From the NCBI GenBank assembly GCA_020351895.1, contig CP070672.1:1894650-1921001 (forward strand): a DNA stretch of 26,352 bases, given 5' to 3'. The notes under the pieces were generated by a model that searched no databases, had not been told where the DNA came from, and saw only the letters and a list, made by a program, of their open reading frames with translations. Positions 1 through 7,317 of the stretch are shown here, in pieces; position 1 is the stretch's first letter; the number at the start of each line of letters is the position of its first letter. The translations under genes and the position numbers were made by a program. Source of the stretch: Thermoplasmata archaeon. Its GTDB lineage: Archaea > Thermoplasmatota > Thermoplasmata > GCA-020350865.

Positions 1-137
1 AAAAATAATTTATTTACAAAAAATTTAATTTTTTTGGTGTGTGTGTGGGGTAACGGGGGGGGGAAAAATGAAAATCTAAATATGGATCAACCTAAAAGAA
101 CCTTGATTATAATTTCCCACGAAAAACCATTGATACA
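1..137. other. Non-coding window edge with a GT/G-rich run
   Basis: No gene is seen here. A T-run at about 31-35 is followed by alternating GT, GGGG and a run of nine or so G at 55-63, just downstream of the minus-strand ATPase gene. Similar G-rich tracts on the same strand recur elsewhere in the window. Confidence 0.5.
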
Positions 138-1637
138 TCATAAAATCGGTGACAGCTTTGCCATTTGGTACCCATTGTTTGTGGCCACCTCAAGGGCATA
201 AAGCTCAGTATGGGGTTTTTCGCAATAAACCACTGTGGTACCCCCAATATTCTCCAATTTAATATGGGTCCTGGTTAGATCTGCAAGCCTTTGGGTGGAG
301 GCTGTGGATGGGGTTGTGATACCAACGAATATATCACCCATGCGCCTTATGAAGGTAAGAACATCTGAAAGGTCTTCCACAAGATTATGGGTGGGATATA
401 TGGACTCCATGGTGTCGAATCCAGCGAGAAGCAGCACCGGTGATTCGGATTTTGATAGGTCATATTTGGCTGTTCTCCATTCCAAATCCTGGCTCACATC
501 CTTCCCTTCTATTTGATGATATAATCCATTGACACCCCCCTCTCCATACTTCTCGTAAACCCGGACATTATCCTCCAATGCATAATCCTTGAGTTGAGGA
601 CCAAGTGACTCCTTCACGGTTTTACTAGTTGCATTTTTTGCAGGTATCCACACCACTCCACGGTTTTTGGAGGCGAAGTTACAAACCATTGAGTACTCTA
701 TGATGTCGGCATGCTCTGTTTGTATACTATCGCCAATTTCAATCATGTTCATACTGCCTTTTCTAAGTCCTCCTCCAAGCAACTCGTCAAGCTCCTTACA
801 ACCTGTGGAAACCATGTAGTCATTTGGATCAGGTATCGGCTGCCATTGACCAAAAATGCTCTTGCCATTGAACCTCTGAGGGCCAAAAACTCTCAATCTT
901 CCTCCCAATAGAGTGTAGAGGTACTTAGAATGGGGAATTTCGCAACCCCTCAACTTCTGAATATCCATCATCCTGATCCTTCTTCCGTTATTATCACTGC
1001 TATGAAACATGGATATTACTCCATCACCAAGATAGTCCATTGTAGATTCCTTTGAACTTTCCAGGACATAAATGACATTAGCCTTCGTGCTCTCCACCAA
1101 ATCCTTCTGAAAGGTGTTGATGAGCTTAGGTGCTGGTATGCCATATCTCTCACTGAGAGCGTCTATGCTGTCAATAACCACCAAGGTCTTATTAGGGAGA
1201 GCTTCTTCAATGGTATCATATATAACATCAACCTCAGGTAAATAAGAACCCAAATCCAGGATTATGCCTTCTTCATCAATCTCTCCATGGAAAGGGCTTC
1301 CCAACTCATCTGCCTCACCCAGTTCTATCTGTCCCTCCAATTTACGAAGCTCTGTCCTGTCCACATTGAGTTTCTGAACCCTCTCTGCCACCTTGGCCTG
1401 GCTATCTTCTATCTTCTTTTTCAACCACGGGAATTGGAGGTACAAAGATTCGTCAGAAACCCTGGTTGAGAGGTAGTAGCTGTTCTGTAAACCCTTTAAT
1501 TCCTCAATAAGTTGCAGAGAAAATGTGGTTTTTCCTGTTCCGGCACTTCCCTTAACGATCAAGGAATGACCACCTTCGTTCTGCAGAAAACTGATGATTT
1601 CTTCTGGTAATTTTCCATGAACTTCTACACCATTCAT
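138..1637 (-). CDS. KaiC/GvpD-like RecA-family ATPase with a degenerate second domain
   Basis: This 499-residue protein has two RecA/KaiC-like halves. The N-terminal half has a Walker A motif GSAGTGKTT at residues 30-38 and a Walker B strand ending in VVIDSID at about 153-159, so it should bind and hydrolyse ATP. A charged, probably coiled-coil insert covers about 73-106. The KaiC-typical arginine-rich segment (GRRIRMM...KLRG) follows Walker B. The second half begins near residue 277 with STGCKELDELLGGGL, the usual KaiC-domain opening, but where a P-loop belongs it reads EIGDSIQTEH, so ATP binding there is probably lost. This layout resembles archaeal proteins annotated GvpD, yet no gas-vesicle structural gene is visible, so a gas-vesicle role is not claimed. 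The ATG is supported by AGGTGA at 1644-1649, six bases upstream. The gene is divergent from its neighbour and not in an operon here. The family call is firm; the cellular role is unknown. Confidence 0.85.
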   Translation of the reverse strand: MNGVEVHGKLPEEIISFLQNEGGHSLIVKGSAGTGKTTFSLQLIEELKGLQNSYYLSTRVSDESLYLQFPWLKKKIEDSQAKVAERVQKLNVDRTELRKLEGQIELGEADELGSPFHGEIDEEGIILDLGSYLPEVDVIYDTIEEALPNKTLVVIDSIDALSERYGIPAPKLINTFQKDLVESTKANVIYVLESSKESTMDYLGDGVISMFHSSDNNGRRIRMMDIQKLRGCEIPHSKYLYTLLGGRLRVFGPQRFNGKSIFGQWQPIPDPNDYMVSTGCKELDELLGGGLRKGSMNMIEIGDSIQTEHADIIEYSMVCNFASKNRGVVWIPAKNATSKTVKESLGPQLKDYALEDNVRVYEKYGEGGVNGLYHQIEGKDVSQDLEWRTAKYDLSKSESPVLLLAGFDTMESIYPTHNLVEDLSDVLTFIRRMGDIFVGITTPSTASTQRLADLTRTHIKLENIGGTTVVYCEKPHTELYALEVATNNGYQMAKLSPIL

Positions 1638-2150
1638 AATCGATCACCTACTTTTGCCTTAATCGCAACAATTCCTCTGATTACGATAGAGAACGGGCAA
1701 AGAATGAACAGAGACATATTTTATTTGTTTCTGCATTATTATCATTTTTGATAATAACGATTTCAATTATCACTGGAATGGTTAGACCTTTTGATTTAAA
1801 ATCTGTTTCAATTGAAGGAAATTAATTTCTATAAAGATTCGAAAGTGCCTAACAAATTATAATGTTCCTGCCTTGTTTTTCCTAGATGTTCTTTCACATC
1901 AATTCATTAATTTTTTCTTAACAATTCATTTACTTTTTTCATAATTTACAATAGATTTACAATAGACATACATAATACATCAATATTTATATTGTACACT
2001 ATAAACTACGTATTGAAACATATTATAGGCTAGATCCAAAGTCAACAAGAACAGTTCTCTTGGATGATATTCAAGTCTGATTGTCAGTTTCGATTTGCGG
2101 ATGACTACTCATATATATCTCGGGAGTGTAACTTATTTTGGAGTAAAGGT
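1638..2150. other. Divergent AT-rich intergenic region with short tandem repeats
   Basis: This region separates the ATPase gene (minus) from the YdjM-like gene (plus). It is strongly AT-rich and has no convincing ORF. An 11-bp unit, ATTTACAATAG, is repeated head-to-tail at 1944-1954 and 1955-1965. A longer imperfect repeat (CAATTCATT followed by a T-run) lies at about 1900-1942. TATA-like stretches occur at about 1713-1725 (minus strand, toward the ATPase) and at about 1984-1992 and 2110-2119 (plus strand). Confidence 0.5.
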
Positions 2151-2816
2151 ATGCAGCCCATAGTACATTTCTTACTATCAATGGTCGCTGGATTAGGAGT
2201 AGGACTTCATCTCGAAAATAAAAACAGGAAATACCTCCTGATATTTTTATTGGCCTTTGCTGCAACATGCATAGATTTAGACCACCTACTTCCCATGTAT
2301 AAAGAAAATGGTATAAAGGTCCTTCACAATTTCTTTGTTTTTATTATGCTGCCCTCAATTCTCTTTCTGGTATTTTATCTGTACGAAAGTGAGAATAAAT
2401 CCAGCAGGGGACAAAGGGCCTGTCTGCTTCTTTCAGTGATGTTCCTTGGACATATGTTCCAAGATGGAATTTCTGGCACCATGCCTTTTTTTTATCCGCT
2501 TCGTTCCGAGATTTTCACTATGTCTAGCATTAGTATCACATTGGATCCCACATTGTTCACCCTTACTTCGGGACAGGTAATCATTATCATTTGGGGAGCC
2601 GTTATATTAGGGGCAAACATTTTAGAGACATTGATATACAATGATGTGGAAGGTAATAAGATGTATCATCTCGGTTTGGATAGGCCCAAAGCCCGAAACA
2701 ATAAGAGAAGAAGTCGTGTTTTTATGGGAATAGGTGGAATTGTCTTCATAAAATTGCATAATTTCCTTCGATATAAAGGTTCAAAGGCGCGATCAAGGGA
2801 TCATTCCTACCCTTGA
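2151..2816 (+). CDS. YdjM/DUF457-like membrane-bound metal-dependent hydrolase family protein
   Basis: The 221-residue protein is an integral membrane protein with about four to five hydrophobic segments. It starts MQPIVHFLLSMVAGLGVG, then has CIDLDHLLPMY and a downstream His (VLHNFF), and later FLGHMFQDG. The spaced pattern of His, Asp-x-Asp-His, His and His-xxx-Asp matches the YdjM-like family of predicted membrane metal-dependent hydrolases, whose substrate is generally unknown. An open frame extends upstream to 2064, but the ATG at 2151 is preferred because it has GGAG at 2140-2143 with seven bases of spacing and gives the family's usual N-terminus. The C-terminal tail is basic (KARNNKRRSR). 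The gene converges on the small-GTPase gene and their 3' ends overlap by 10 nt. Family assignment is by motif only. Confidence 0.72.
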   Translation: MQPIVHFLLSMVAGLGVGLHLENKNRKYLLIFLLAFAATCIDLDHLLPMYKENGIKVLHNFFVFIMLPSILFLVFYLYESENKSSRGQRACLLLSVMFLGHMFQDGISGTMPFFYPLRSEIFTMSSISITLDPTLFTLTSGQVIIIIWGAVILGANILETLIYNDVEGNKMYHLGLDRPKARNNKRRSRVFMGIGGIVFIKLHNFLRYKGSKARSRDHSYP

Positions 2817-2818
2817 TC
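2791..2818. terminator. Bidirectional hairpin at a convergent gene overlap
   Basis: GATCAAGGG at 2791-2799 and CCCTTGATC at 2810-2818 form a perfect 9-bp stem with a 10-base loop. The hairpin contains both stop codons (TAG of the minus gene at 2807-2809, TGA of the plus gene at 2814-2816) and is followed by TTTTGATTT on the plus strand. It is well placed to define the 3' end of both transcripts. Confidence 0.6.
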
Positions 2819-3376
2819 TTTTGATTTAGTCTCGATATTTCTCTTCTCAATTTTCTCTGCTAGAGTCCTAAAAGCTAGATTCACATTTACACCTGTCTTT
2901 GCGCTTGAAAGGAAAACGGTTGGGTCCTCATATTTCAATGCAAATTCACGAACATCTTTGAATGACAGCTCTGCCTCGTTCGCCAGGTCGACCTTGTTCC
3001 CTATAAAAACCAAGGGTACGCTTTTTGAGGTTTCATAGAGAGAGTTAATCCATCCTTCAAGATCAGAAAGTGTGTCCCTTCTTGTAACGTCACAAACTGC
3101 GATTGCTCCCTGTGCTCCGTAGAAATACGCATCTCTCAGAATTTCCCTGAATCCCTTTTGACCCATGATGTCCCAAATCAGCATGGTAACATTGCGATCT
3201 TCCTTGGTTTTTGGGTCCTTTATCATAAGATCTTTTTTCGTAACCTTCGTGCCGATAGTTATGAGATAGTCATCTGCAAATTGATCGAATACAAACCTCT
3301 TAATAAGGCTGGTTTTTCCAACACCGCCTTCGCCTATAAGGCATATTTTACGCTTCGTGGCTTTATTCATGGCCAT
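2807..3376 (-). CDS. Rab/Ras-like small GTP-binding protein
   Basis: This 189-residue protein has all five GTPase motifs. G1 is GEGGVGKTS (15-23) and G2 is a Thr in the TIGT segment (40-43). G3 is WDIMGQ (68-73), with Gln at the position needed for hydrolysis. G4 is NKVD (127-130) and G5 is SSAKTG (157-162). The fold and length match the Ras superfamily. It lacks C-terminal cysteines, so lipid anchoring as in eukaryotic Rabs is not expected. Archaeal relatives are common, but their partners are mostly uncharacterised. No GAP or GEF gene (for example roadblock/MglB) is next to it. The ATG at 3376 is followed two codons later by another at 3370, and no strong SD separates them. The 3' end overlaps the YdjM-like gene by 10 nt. 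Confidence 0.92.
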   Translation of the reverse strand: MAMNKATKRKICLIGEGGVGKTSLIKRFVFDQFADDYLITIGTKVTKKDLMIKDPKTKEDRNVTMLIWDIMGQKGFREILRDAYFYGAQGAIAVCDVTRRDTLSDLEGWINSLYETSKSVPLVFIGNKVDLANEAELSFKDVREFALKYEDPTVFLSSAKTGVNVNLAFRTLAEKIEKRNIETKSKDQG

Positions 3377-3788
3377 CTTCTCGCGAGCTCAGCAGCAGAA
3401 TTATTTCCAATCCCGAAATCGATTTGGATTATTGTTTTTCCGAACTAATAAGTCATACCGTTATTGTTATATAAAAGTTATTGGACAATTTCTATATATG
3501 AATATTGATAATATTGACATATCTGGTGATTGTTTTGGCTTTTGGAGGAAGAAAGTAATTTACTCTCAATTATCTTGATTCTTGTATTCCTTATGCATTT
3601 TATGAATTAACATCTCAAAATCATGTCATTTCACTGAAACAAAAATGATAGGTATCTTATCTAATAAATTACCAAGAACACAATTTCGATACAGGGGTAT
3701 TTTATCATGCTATTATATATAAATTTCGAAAAATCTATATATAACCAGGCTGGAATATACTACCAGTGGAATATCAGAGGACAATTCT
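3377..3788. other. Intergenic region between GTPase gene and small ORF
   Basis: This AT-rich stretch of about 410 bp contains no convincing gene. TATA-like elements occur near 3467-3477 (on the minus strand it could serve the GTPase) and at 3490-3500 on the plus strand. A 26-codon frame after the latter is too short and featureless to call. Confidence 0.5.
3712..3781 (+). promoter_or_regulatory. Promoter and RBS of the 55-codon ORF
   Basis: Two TATA-like elements, TATATAAA near 3716-3723 and CTATATATA at 3735-3743, precede the ORF. The second lies about 27 bases before an expected start site near 3765, giving a leader of about 20 nt. AGAGGA at 3776-3781 is a good Shine-Dalgarno site, seven bases before the ATG at 3789. 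Confidence 0.6.
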
Positions 3789-3956
3789 ATGGGAGAAACA
3801 TCTGTTATAGACAAGGAATTATACGAGGAGATATTAACAAAAATAACGGCCCTTTGCAAGGGCTTTTTAATAGTGGCCGATAAATCCTTAGAGAAGGCCT
3901 GTAGTTTCGCAAGGGGTCTTCTGATACTACTAGAACAGCTTTCTCAGGTCACATAA
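3789..3956 (+). CDS. Small hypothetical protein (55 aa)
   Basis: This short frame begins MGETSVIDKELYEEILTK and ends LLILLEQLSQVT. It is mostly predicted alpha-helical. An acidic first third is followed by two hydrophobic, amphipathic-looking stretches (ALCKGFLIVAD and ARGLLILLEQL) with Cys at 23 and 38. No family was recognised. The TATA box, short leader and well-spaced AGAGGA support translation. However, a perfect 6-bp hairpin followed by five T (3849-3868) lies inside the frame, so the locus could instead make a short RNA or be attenuated. The frame is short enough that chance cannot be excluded. Confidence 0.55.
   Translation: MGETSVIDKELYEEILTKITALCKGFLIVADKSLEKACSFARGLLILLEQLSQVT
3849..3868 (+). 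terminator. Terminator-like hairpin inside the small ORF
   Basis: GCCCTT (3849-3854) and AAGGGC (3858-3863) form a 6-bp stem with a three-base loop, followed at once by TTTTT (3864-3868). It lies about 60 nt into the 55-codon frame. It may be a coincidence of coding sequence, or an attenuation or termination site giving an RNA of about 100 nt. Confidence 0.35.
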
Positions 3957-4042
3957 GGGGCCACAGATTGATTTTTTCGTTTACTTTATTTTTTGGTGTG
4001 GAAGGATGGGGCATAGGTTGTGTGAAAGTGAGGGGATTTATC

Positions 4043-4059
4043 AAAGGGCACCCCTTTTT
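4043..4059 (+). terminator. Hairpin plus T-run upstream of tRNA-Gly
   Basis: AAAGGG (4043-4048) pairs with CCCTTT (4052-4057) around a three-base loop, with T continuing to 4059. It could end the transcript of the small ORF. The GT/G-rich stretch before it (about 3990-4036) shows no gene. Confidence 0.45.
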
Positions 4060-4115
4060 CCATAAAAAAAATTAAAGAATCGTAATGCATACTGTATAAT
4101 CAGTTTCGAAAAAGC

Positions 4116-4189
4116 GCGGCTGTAGTCCAGCCTGGTTAGGACCGAAGCTTCCCAAGCTTCTAGCCCGGGTTCGAATCCCGGCAGCCGCA
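4116..4189 (+). tRNA. tRNA-Gly (anticodon CCC)
   Basis: The 74-nt sequence folds into a complete cloverleaf. The acceptor arms GCGGCTG and CAGCCGC pair over 7 bp. The D stem is GTCC/GGAC, with GG in its loop. The anticodon stem GAAGC/GCTTC carries the loop TTCCCAA, giving anticodon CCC for glycine codon GGG. The T arm is CCGGG-TTCGAAT-CCCGG. The discriminator base is A, CCA is not encoded, and no intron is present. A TATA-like TATAAT lies at 4095-4100, about 20 bases upstream. Its 3' end is duplicated at 4290-4307. Confidence 0.96.
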
Positions 4190-4289
4190 TTCAGTATTTT
4201 ATAATTATTATATTATTATCTTAAGAGATTCAAACCTTAGAGGAAAGCAGATATATAAACTCCTACAATTTGCCTTTCCTCGCTTGGGG

Positions 4290-4307
4290 CGAATCCCGGC
4301 AGCCGCA
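4290..4307 (+). repeat. 18-bp duplicate of the tRNA-Gly 3' end (att-like scar)
   Basis: CGAATCCCGGCAGCCGCA here is identical to 4172-4189, the T-loop to discriminator part of tRNA-Gly. The match continues with one mismatch over the next three bases. Archaeal integrative elements often use the 3' end of a tRNA as attB and leave such a fragment as attR. Only 100 bp separate the copies and no integrase is visible, so this looks like a remnant or empty scar rather than an intact island. The spacer holds a TATA-like ATATATAAA (about 4251-4259) and an 8-bp inverted repeat (4240-4247 with 4274-4281). Confidence 0.6.
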
Positions 4308-4324
4308 CTCCATTTTATATCCGA

Positions 4325-4378
4325 CCATCGAAAGATATATAACGGGATAAAAACACTTTGTGTATGTGGGTCAGTACC
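4325..4378 (+). promoter_or_regulatory. Promoter of first surface protein gene, duplicated at 10523
   Basis: CCATCGAAA then TATATAA (4336-4342) lies 43 bases before the ATG at 4379. The second surface gene has CCATCGAAA and TATATAA (10534-10540) at exactly the same distances from its ATG at 10577. The two regions align without gaps over the promoter core, so promoter and gene appear to have been duplicated together. The A-rich bases before TATA fit a BRE. Expected transcription start is close to 4363-4366. Confidence 0.65.
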
Positions 4379-7168
4379 ATGAAAAAGATATTCGGTTTCG
4401 TTGTTATTGCACTGTTGTGGATGTCGCTGGGACTTGTATTGACCTTCGATTTCGATGTTCCGCTAGTTGAAGAAGATTCAGTTGATGCAGATTTTAAGGG
4501 TAACTATCGGAAATTTCATGGTACAAGAAGCCCTCCTGCTGAGGTGCCTACTTTTTTAAACCTATATTTTCACGAGAGTGGTAATTCCATGAACACAAGC
4601 TCTGGTAATAATTTTCTTCCTTATATCGCGTCTGATATCAGCTTCACTTTGCAGGACCCCTTAATCAACGATTTTTTAGTTGAAGAACCAATGGGCGATT
4701 ACGGTTTGAAAGCCCAGATATATCTCACAGGTTCAGATACTCTCCTTACCGTGAACGTATACGACAACCAGGTGGGTGGATCTTTGGTTGGGTCGGAAAC
4801 TCACGGGCCTTTCAACTATAACCCTTCAATCCCAACATATGTGGAAATCGGTATACCTATTTCTGGTGTTGCGCATAATTATACATTCGGTCAAGGAAAT
4901 CATGTTGTTGTTGAATTTGATTTCGAATTAGGTACTGGCACCCTGCATTATGACTATCCTGATCGTCGTTCCAGCCTACGCCTTTACTGCACACCAATAA
5001 CAGATATAGCTGTTGACACATTCAACTTTCACAATGAGCCATCAGGATTGTTCTATCCTCGGAATATAGATTTCCCAGATGATAGAAAACAGGTTCGGGT
5101 GAATGGCAAAGTTACAGATGTATTTGGCAAGTGGGACGGGAAATATATTAAACTCGTTCAAGTCCAGATCCAAGGCCCAGGAGGATTGGATTTCACAGAA
5201 AATGCATCTTGGGACCCCCAGACCTCCCATTACAATAACACCTGGTTCTATCCATTTGGGACCCAAAGTGGAGAATATACCATAACAACCCATATTTATG
5301 ATGAACAGAACAATGAATTCACAGTTTCAAACACCTTCAATATCACCGATTACGGTGTCCTACTGACTTCGCCATCTCAGGTGGGGGGTGAGGGAAGCTA
5401 TCAGACAGATTTGGCCATTGCAAAAAGAAATATTGTTCTAAATGATATTACAACATATCATATCAATGTGAGGAATATCGGGAATCTTGCGACAGGTATA
5501 AATCTAACAACATCCGGCCCGTCTGGATGGGATTGGCGGTTTGAGGGGGAGAACCTGACCTATGAGTTCCAAAAAACCGGAGAAATAACAAACATTGCAC
5601 CAGGTGATAAAAAAGGCATAAAACTAACTGTCGACTCAATGGAGAACCCTCCAGGAAGTAAGGCAACAATCGCTGTATCTGCCTCCTGCTTTCAAGATCC
5701 TACTGAGGTTTCTATTTTGACCACGGTAACCACGGTTATCGTGGATGATTTAAATCCCATTATTTCTGAAGTTTCCGCAACACCAATAGAGCAGGAGATA
5801 TACAATAATGTGAATATCTCCGCAGTGGTTCTCGATGATTTTCAGATCCATGGTGTATGGGTAAACATCACGGATCCAGGTGGAGACACAATTGGTAACC
5901 TTTCCATGATTTACTATGGATCTGGCGACAATTATTACTTTTATTCTAATTTTTCAACTCTCGGAACTTACACATTCACCATTTGGGTTAACGACTCTGC
6001 CAACAATTGGAATTCATCAGCTGGCCAGTTCATTATTGTTGATGAAACTCCCCCCTCAATTTCAGAGGTCTTGGCTTTCCCCTCTCCACAGGAAATCGGT
6101 GGTTATATGAACATCACAGTTTTTTTGGAAGATAACTACCAACTCTATGGTGGTTGGGTGAACATCACGGATCCAGAGGGTGAAATCCTAGGTAACTACA
6201 CAATAACACCCGATTCCATAACTGGTAAATATTATCACAATTCCACATACTCGATACTTGGAACCTATACCTTCGTAATATGGGCCAATGATACATCTTT
6301 GAATTGGAACTCCACACAATCTACTTTATCCCAATTCATAATTCATGATAAAACTCCTCCAAGAATCATGCATCATGAAGCCCCATCACCTCAGGAAATC
6401 GGGGAAAAAGTGAACATCACCTCTGTTGTGACAGATAATGTCAAAGTTGAAGGAGTTTGGGTACAAATATTGAATCCAGATAATACAGAACTTGAAAATA
6501 TTACCATGAGTAATGTAGACTCAATGGATGATTATTGGTATAATAGAAGATATTCTAGATTAGGCATATATGAATATAAGATTTGGGCCAAGGATAATAG
6601 TGAAAATTGGAACTCTTCGGAAGGGAGCTTCGTTGTAAAAGATACGATATCACCCATAGCAAATGCAGGTGTAAATCTGACAATCCTACAGGGTGCGACT
6701 GTAACCTTCGACGGAAGTGCTTCCTCAGATGGTGATAAAATAGATAATTACACTTGGAGCTTCGGCTACAATAATGAGACGGTCGCACTTTACGGTATCA
6801 GCCCCTCCTTCAAGTTTGAGATAATTGGTAATTATTCTGTCCTCCTTAGTGTCATGGACCCTTCCGGTAACTCGGCAATCCATACGATATGGGCAAATGT
6901 CTCTGGGGTGGATAGCGACGACGATGGCCTTACAGATTATGATGAGGAATATATCTATGGAACCGACCCAAACGATCCAGATACTGATAGGGATGGAGTA
7001 AATGATAAAGATGAGGTAGAGAAAGGCACAGATCCATTAATCTATGATGAACACGAGAAGAAATCGTTTTTTGAGGAATATTGGTGGATTTTCCTGATAA
7101 TGGCAGCTATCATTATTCTTGTCGTTCTAATGATGTGGGCCTTTTATCGAAGAAGAAAATTGAAATAA
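4379..7168 (+). CDS. Large membrane-anchored surface protein with Ig-like, PKD and calcium-binding repeat domains
   Basis: This 929-residue protein has a signal peptide (MKKIFGFVVIALLWMSLGLV). A beta-rich region of unknown function follows (about 40-320), with motifs YFHESGN, TLQDPLINDFLV and LRLYCTPITDI. Next is a CARDB/NEW3-like Ig domain (about 325-455) opening with YGVLLTSPSQVGGEGSYQTD. Then come three similar Ig-like repeats (about 455-555, 555-657, 657-755) sharing a pattern like PPxIxEV...PSPQEIG...VNITDP...YTFxIWxND...NWNSS. A PKD-like domain follows (about 755-842), then thrombospondin-3-like DxDxDGL segments (843-887) that should bind calcium. The protein ends in a TM helix (about 900-922) and RRRKLK. 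Many N-x-S/T sites suggest N-glycosylation. The frame is open to 4358 (TTG), but 4379 fits the signal peptide and the promoter spacing of the paralogue. Cell-surface structure or adhesion is inferred. Confidence 0.82.
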   Translation: MKKIFGFVVIALLWMSLGLVLTFDFDVPLVEEDSVDADFKGNYRKFHGTRSPPAEVPTFLNLYFHESGNSMNTSSGNNFLPYIASDISFTLQDPLINDFLVEEPMGDYGLKAQIYLTGSDTLLTVNVYDNQVGGSLVGSETHGPFNYNPSIPTYVEIGIPISGVAHNYTFGQGNHVVVEFDFELGTGTLHYDYPDRRSSLRLYCTPITDIAVDTFNFHNEPSGLFYPRNIDFPDDRKQVRVNGKVTDVFGKWDGKYIKLVQVQIQGPGGLDFTENASWDPQTSHYNNTWFYPFGTQSGEYTITTHIYDEQNNEFTVSNTFNITDYGVLLTSPSQVGGEGSYQTDLAIAKRNIVLNDITTYHINVRNIGNLATGINLTTSGPSGWDWRFEGENLTYEFQKTGEITNIAPGDKKGIKLTVDSMENPPGSKATIAVSASCFQDPTEVSILTTVTTVIVDDLNPIISEVSATPIEQEIYNNVNISAVVLDDFQIHGVWVNITDPGGDTIGNLSMIYYGSGDNYYFYSNFSTLGTYTFTIWVNDSANNWNSSAGQFIIVDETPPSISEVLAFPSPQEIGGYMNITVFLEDNYQLYGGWVNITDPEGEILGNYTITPDSITGKYYHNSTYSILGTYTFVIWANDTSLNWNSTQSTLSQFIIHDKTPPRIMHHEAPSPQEIGEKVNITSVVTDNVKVEGVWVQILNPDNTELENITMSNVDSMDDYWYNRRYSRLGIYEYKIWAKDNSENWNSSEGSFVVKDTISPIANAGVNLTILQGATVTFDGSASSDGDKIDNYTWSFGYNNETVALYGISPSFKFEIIGNYSVLLSVMDPSGNSAIHTIWANVSGVDSDDDGLTDYDEEYIYGTDPNDPDTDRDGVNDKDEVEKGTDPLIYDEHEKKSFFEEYWWIFLIMAAIIILVVLMMWAFYRRRKLK

Positions 7169-7317
7169 TGAACAATAGGTTGGGAGTTTTAAAACTTTTA
7201 CAAGCCACATACCTATATTTTTAAATAATAGTTCAAAAAGTGCACAAATCTGTATATATAAGAGTTTTGACATACTATAATTTGATGAGATCCACGCCTG
7301 GCAATAATGTGACAAGA
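7169..7317 (+). promoter_or_regulatory. Intergenic promoter region of the WD40-wHTH regulator
   Basis: A 12-bp palindrome, AGTTTTAAAACT, near 7187-7198 follows the surface gene stop and may help end its transcript. TATATATA at 7253-7260 and a second TATA-like CTATAAT at 7275-7281 precede the regulator gene. The first would start transcription near 7284 and the second near 7305. Confidence 0.45.

Noticed and set aside
138..1637. Gas-vesicle function for the GvpD-like ATPase
   Set aside because: No gvpA or other gas-vesicle gene is in the window; similarity is limited to the general RecA/KaiC layout.
1900..1965. Short repeats as a CRISPR array
   Set aside because: The units are 11-22 bp, adjacent, AT-rich and imperfect, with no spacers and no cas genes.
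4290..4307. Second tRNA gene
   Set aside because: Only the T-loop to acceptor 3' part is present; no matching 5' acceptor, D arm or anticodon arm precedes it.
5700..6650. DNA-level tandem repeat in the first surface gene
   Set aside because: The three Ig-like units are similar in protein but well diverged in DNA apart from short blocks, so this is old domain duplication, not a recent repeat or assembly fault.
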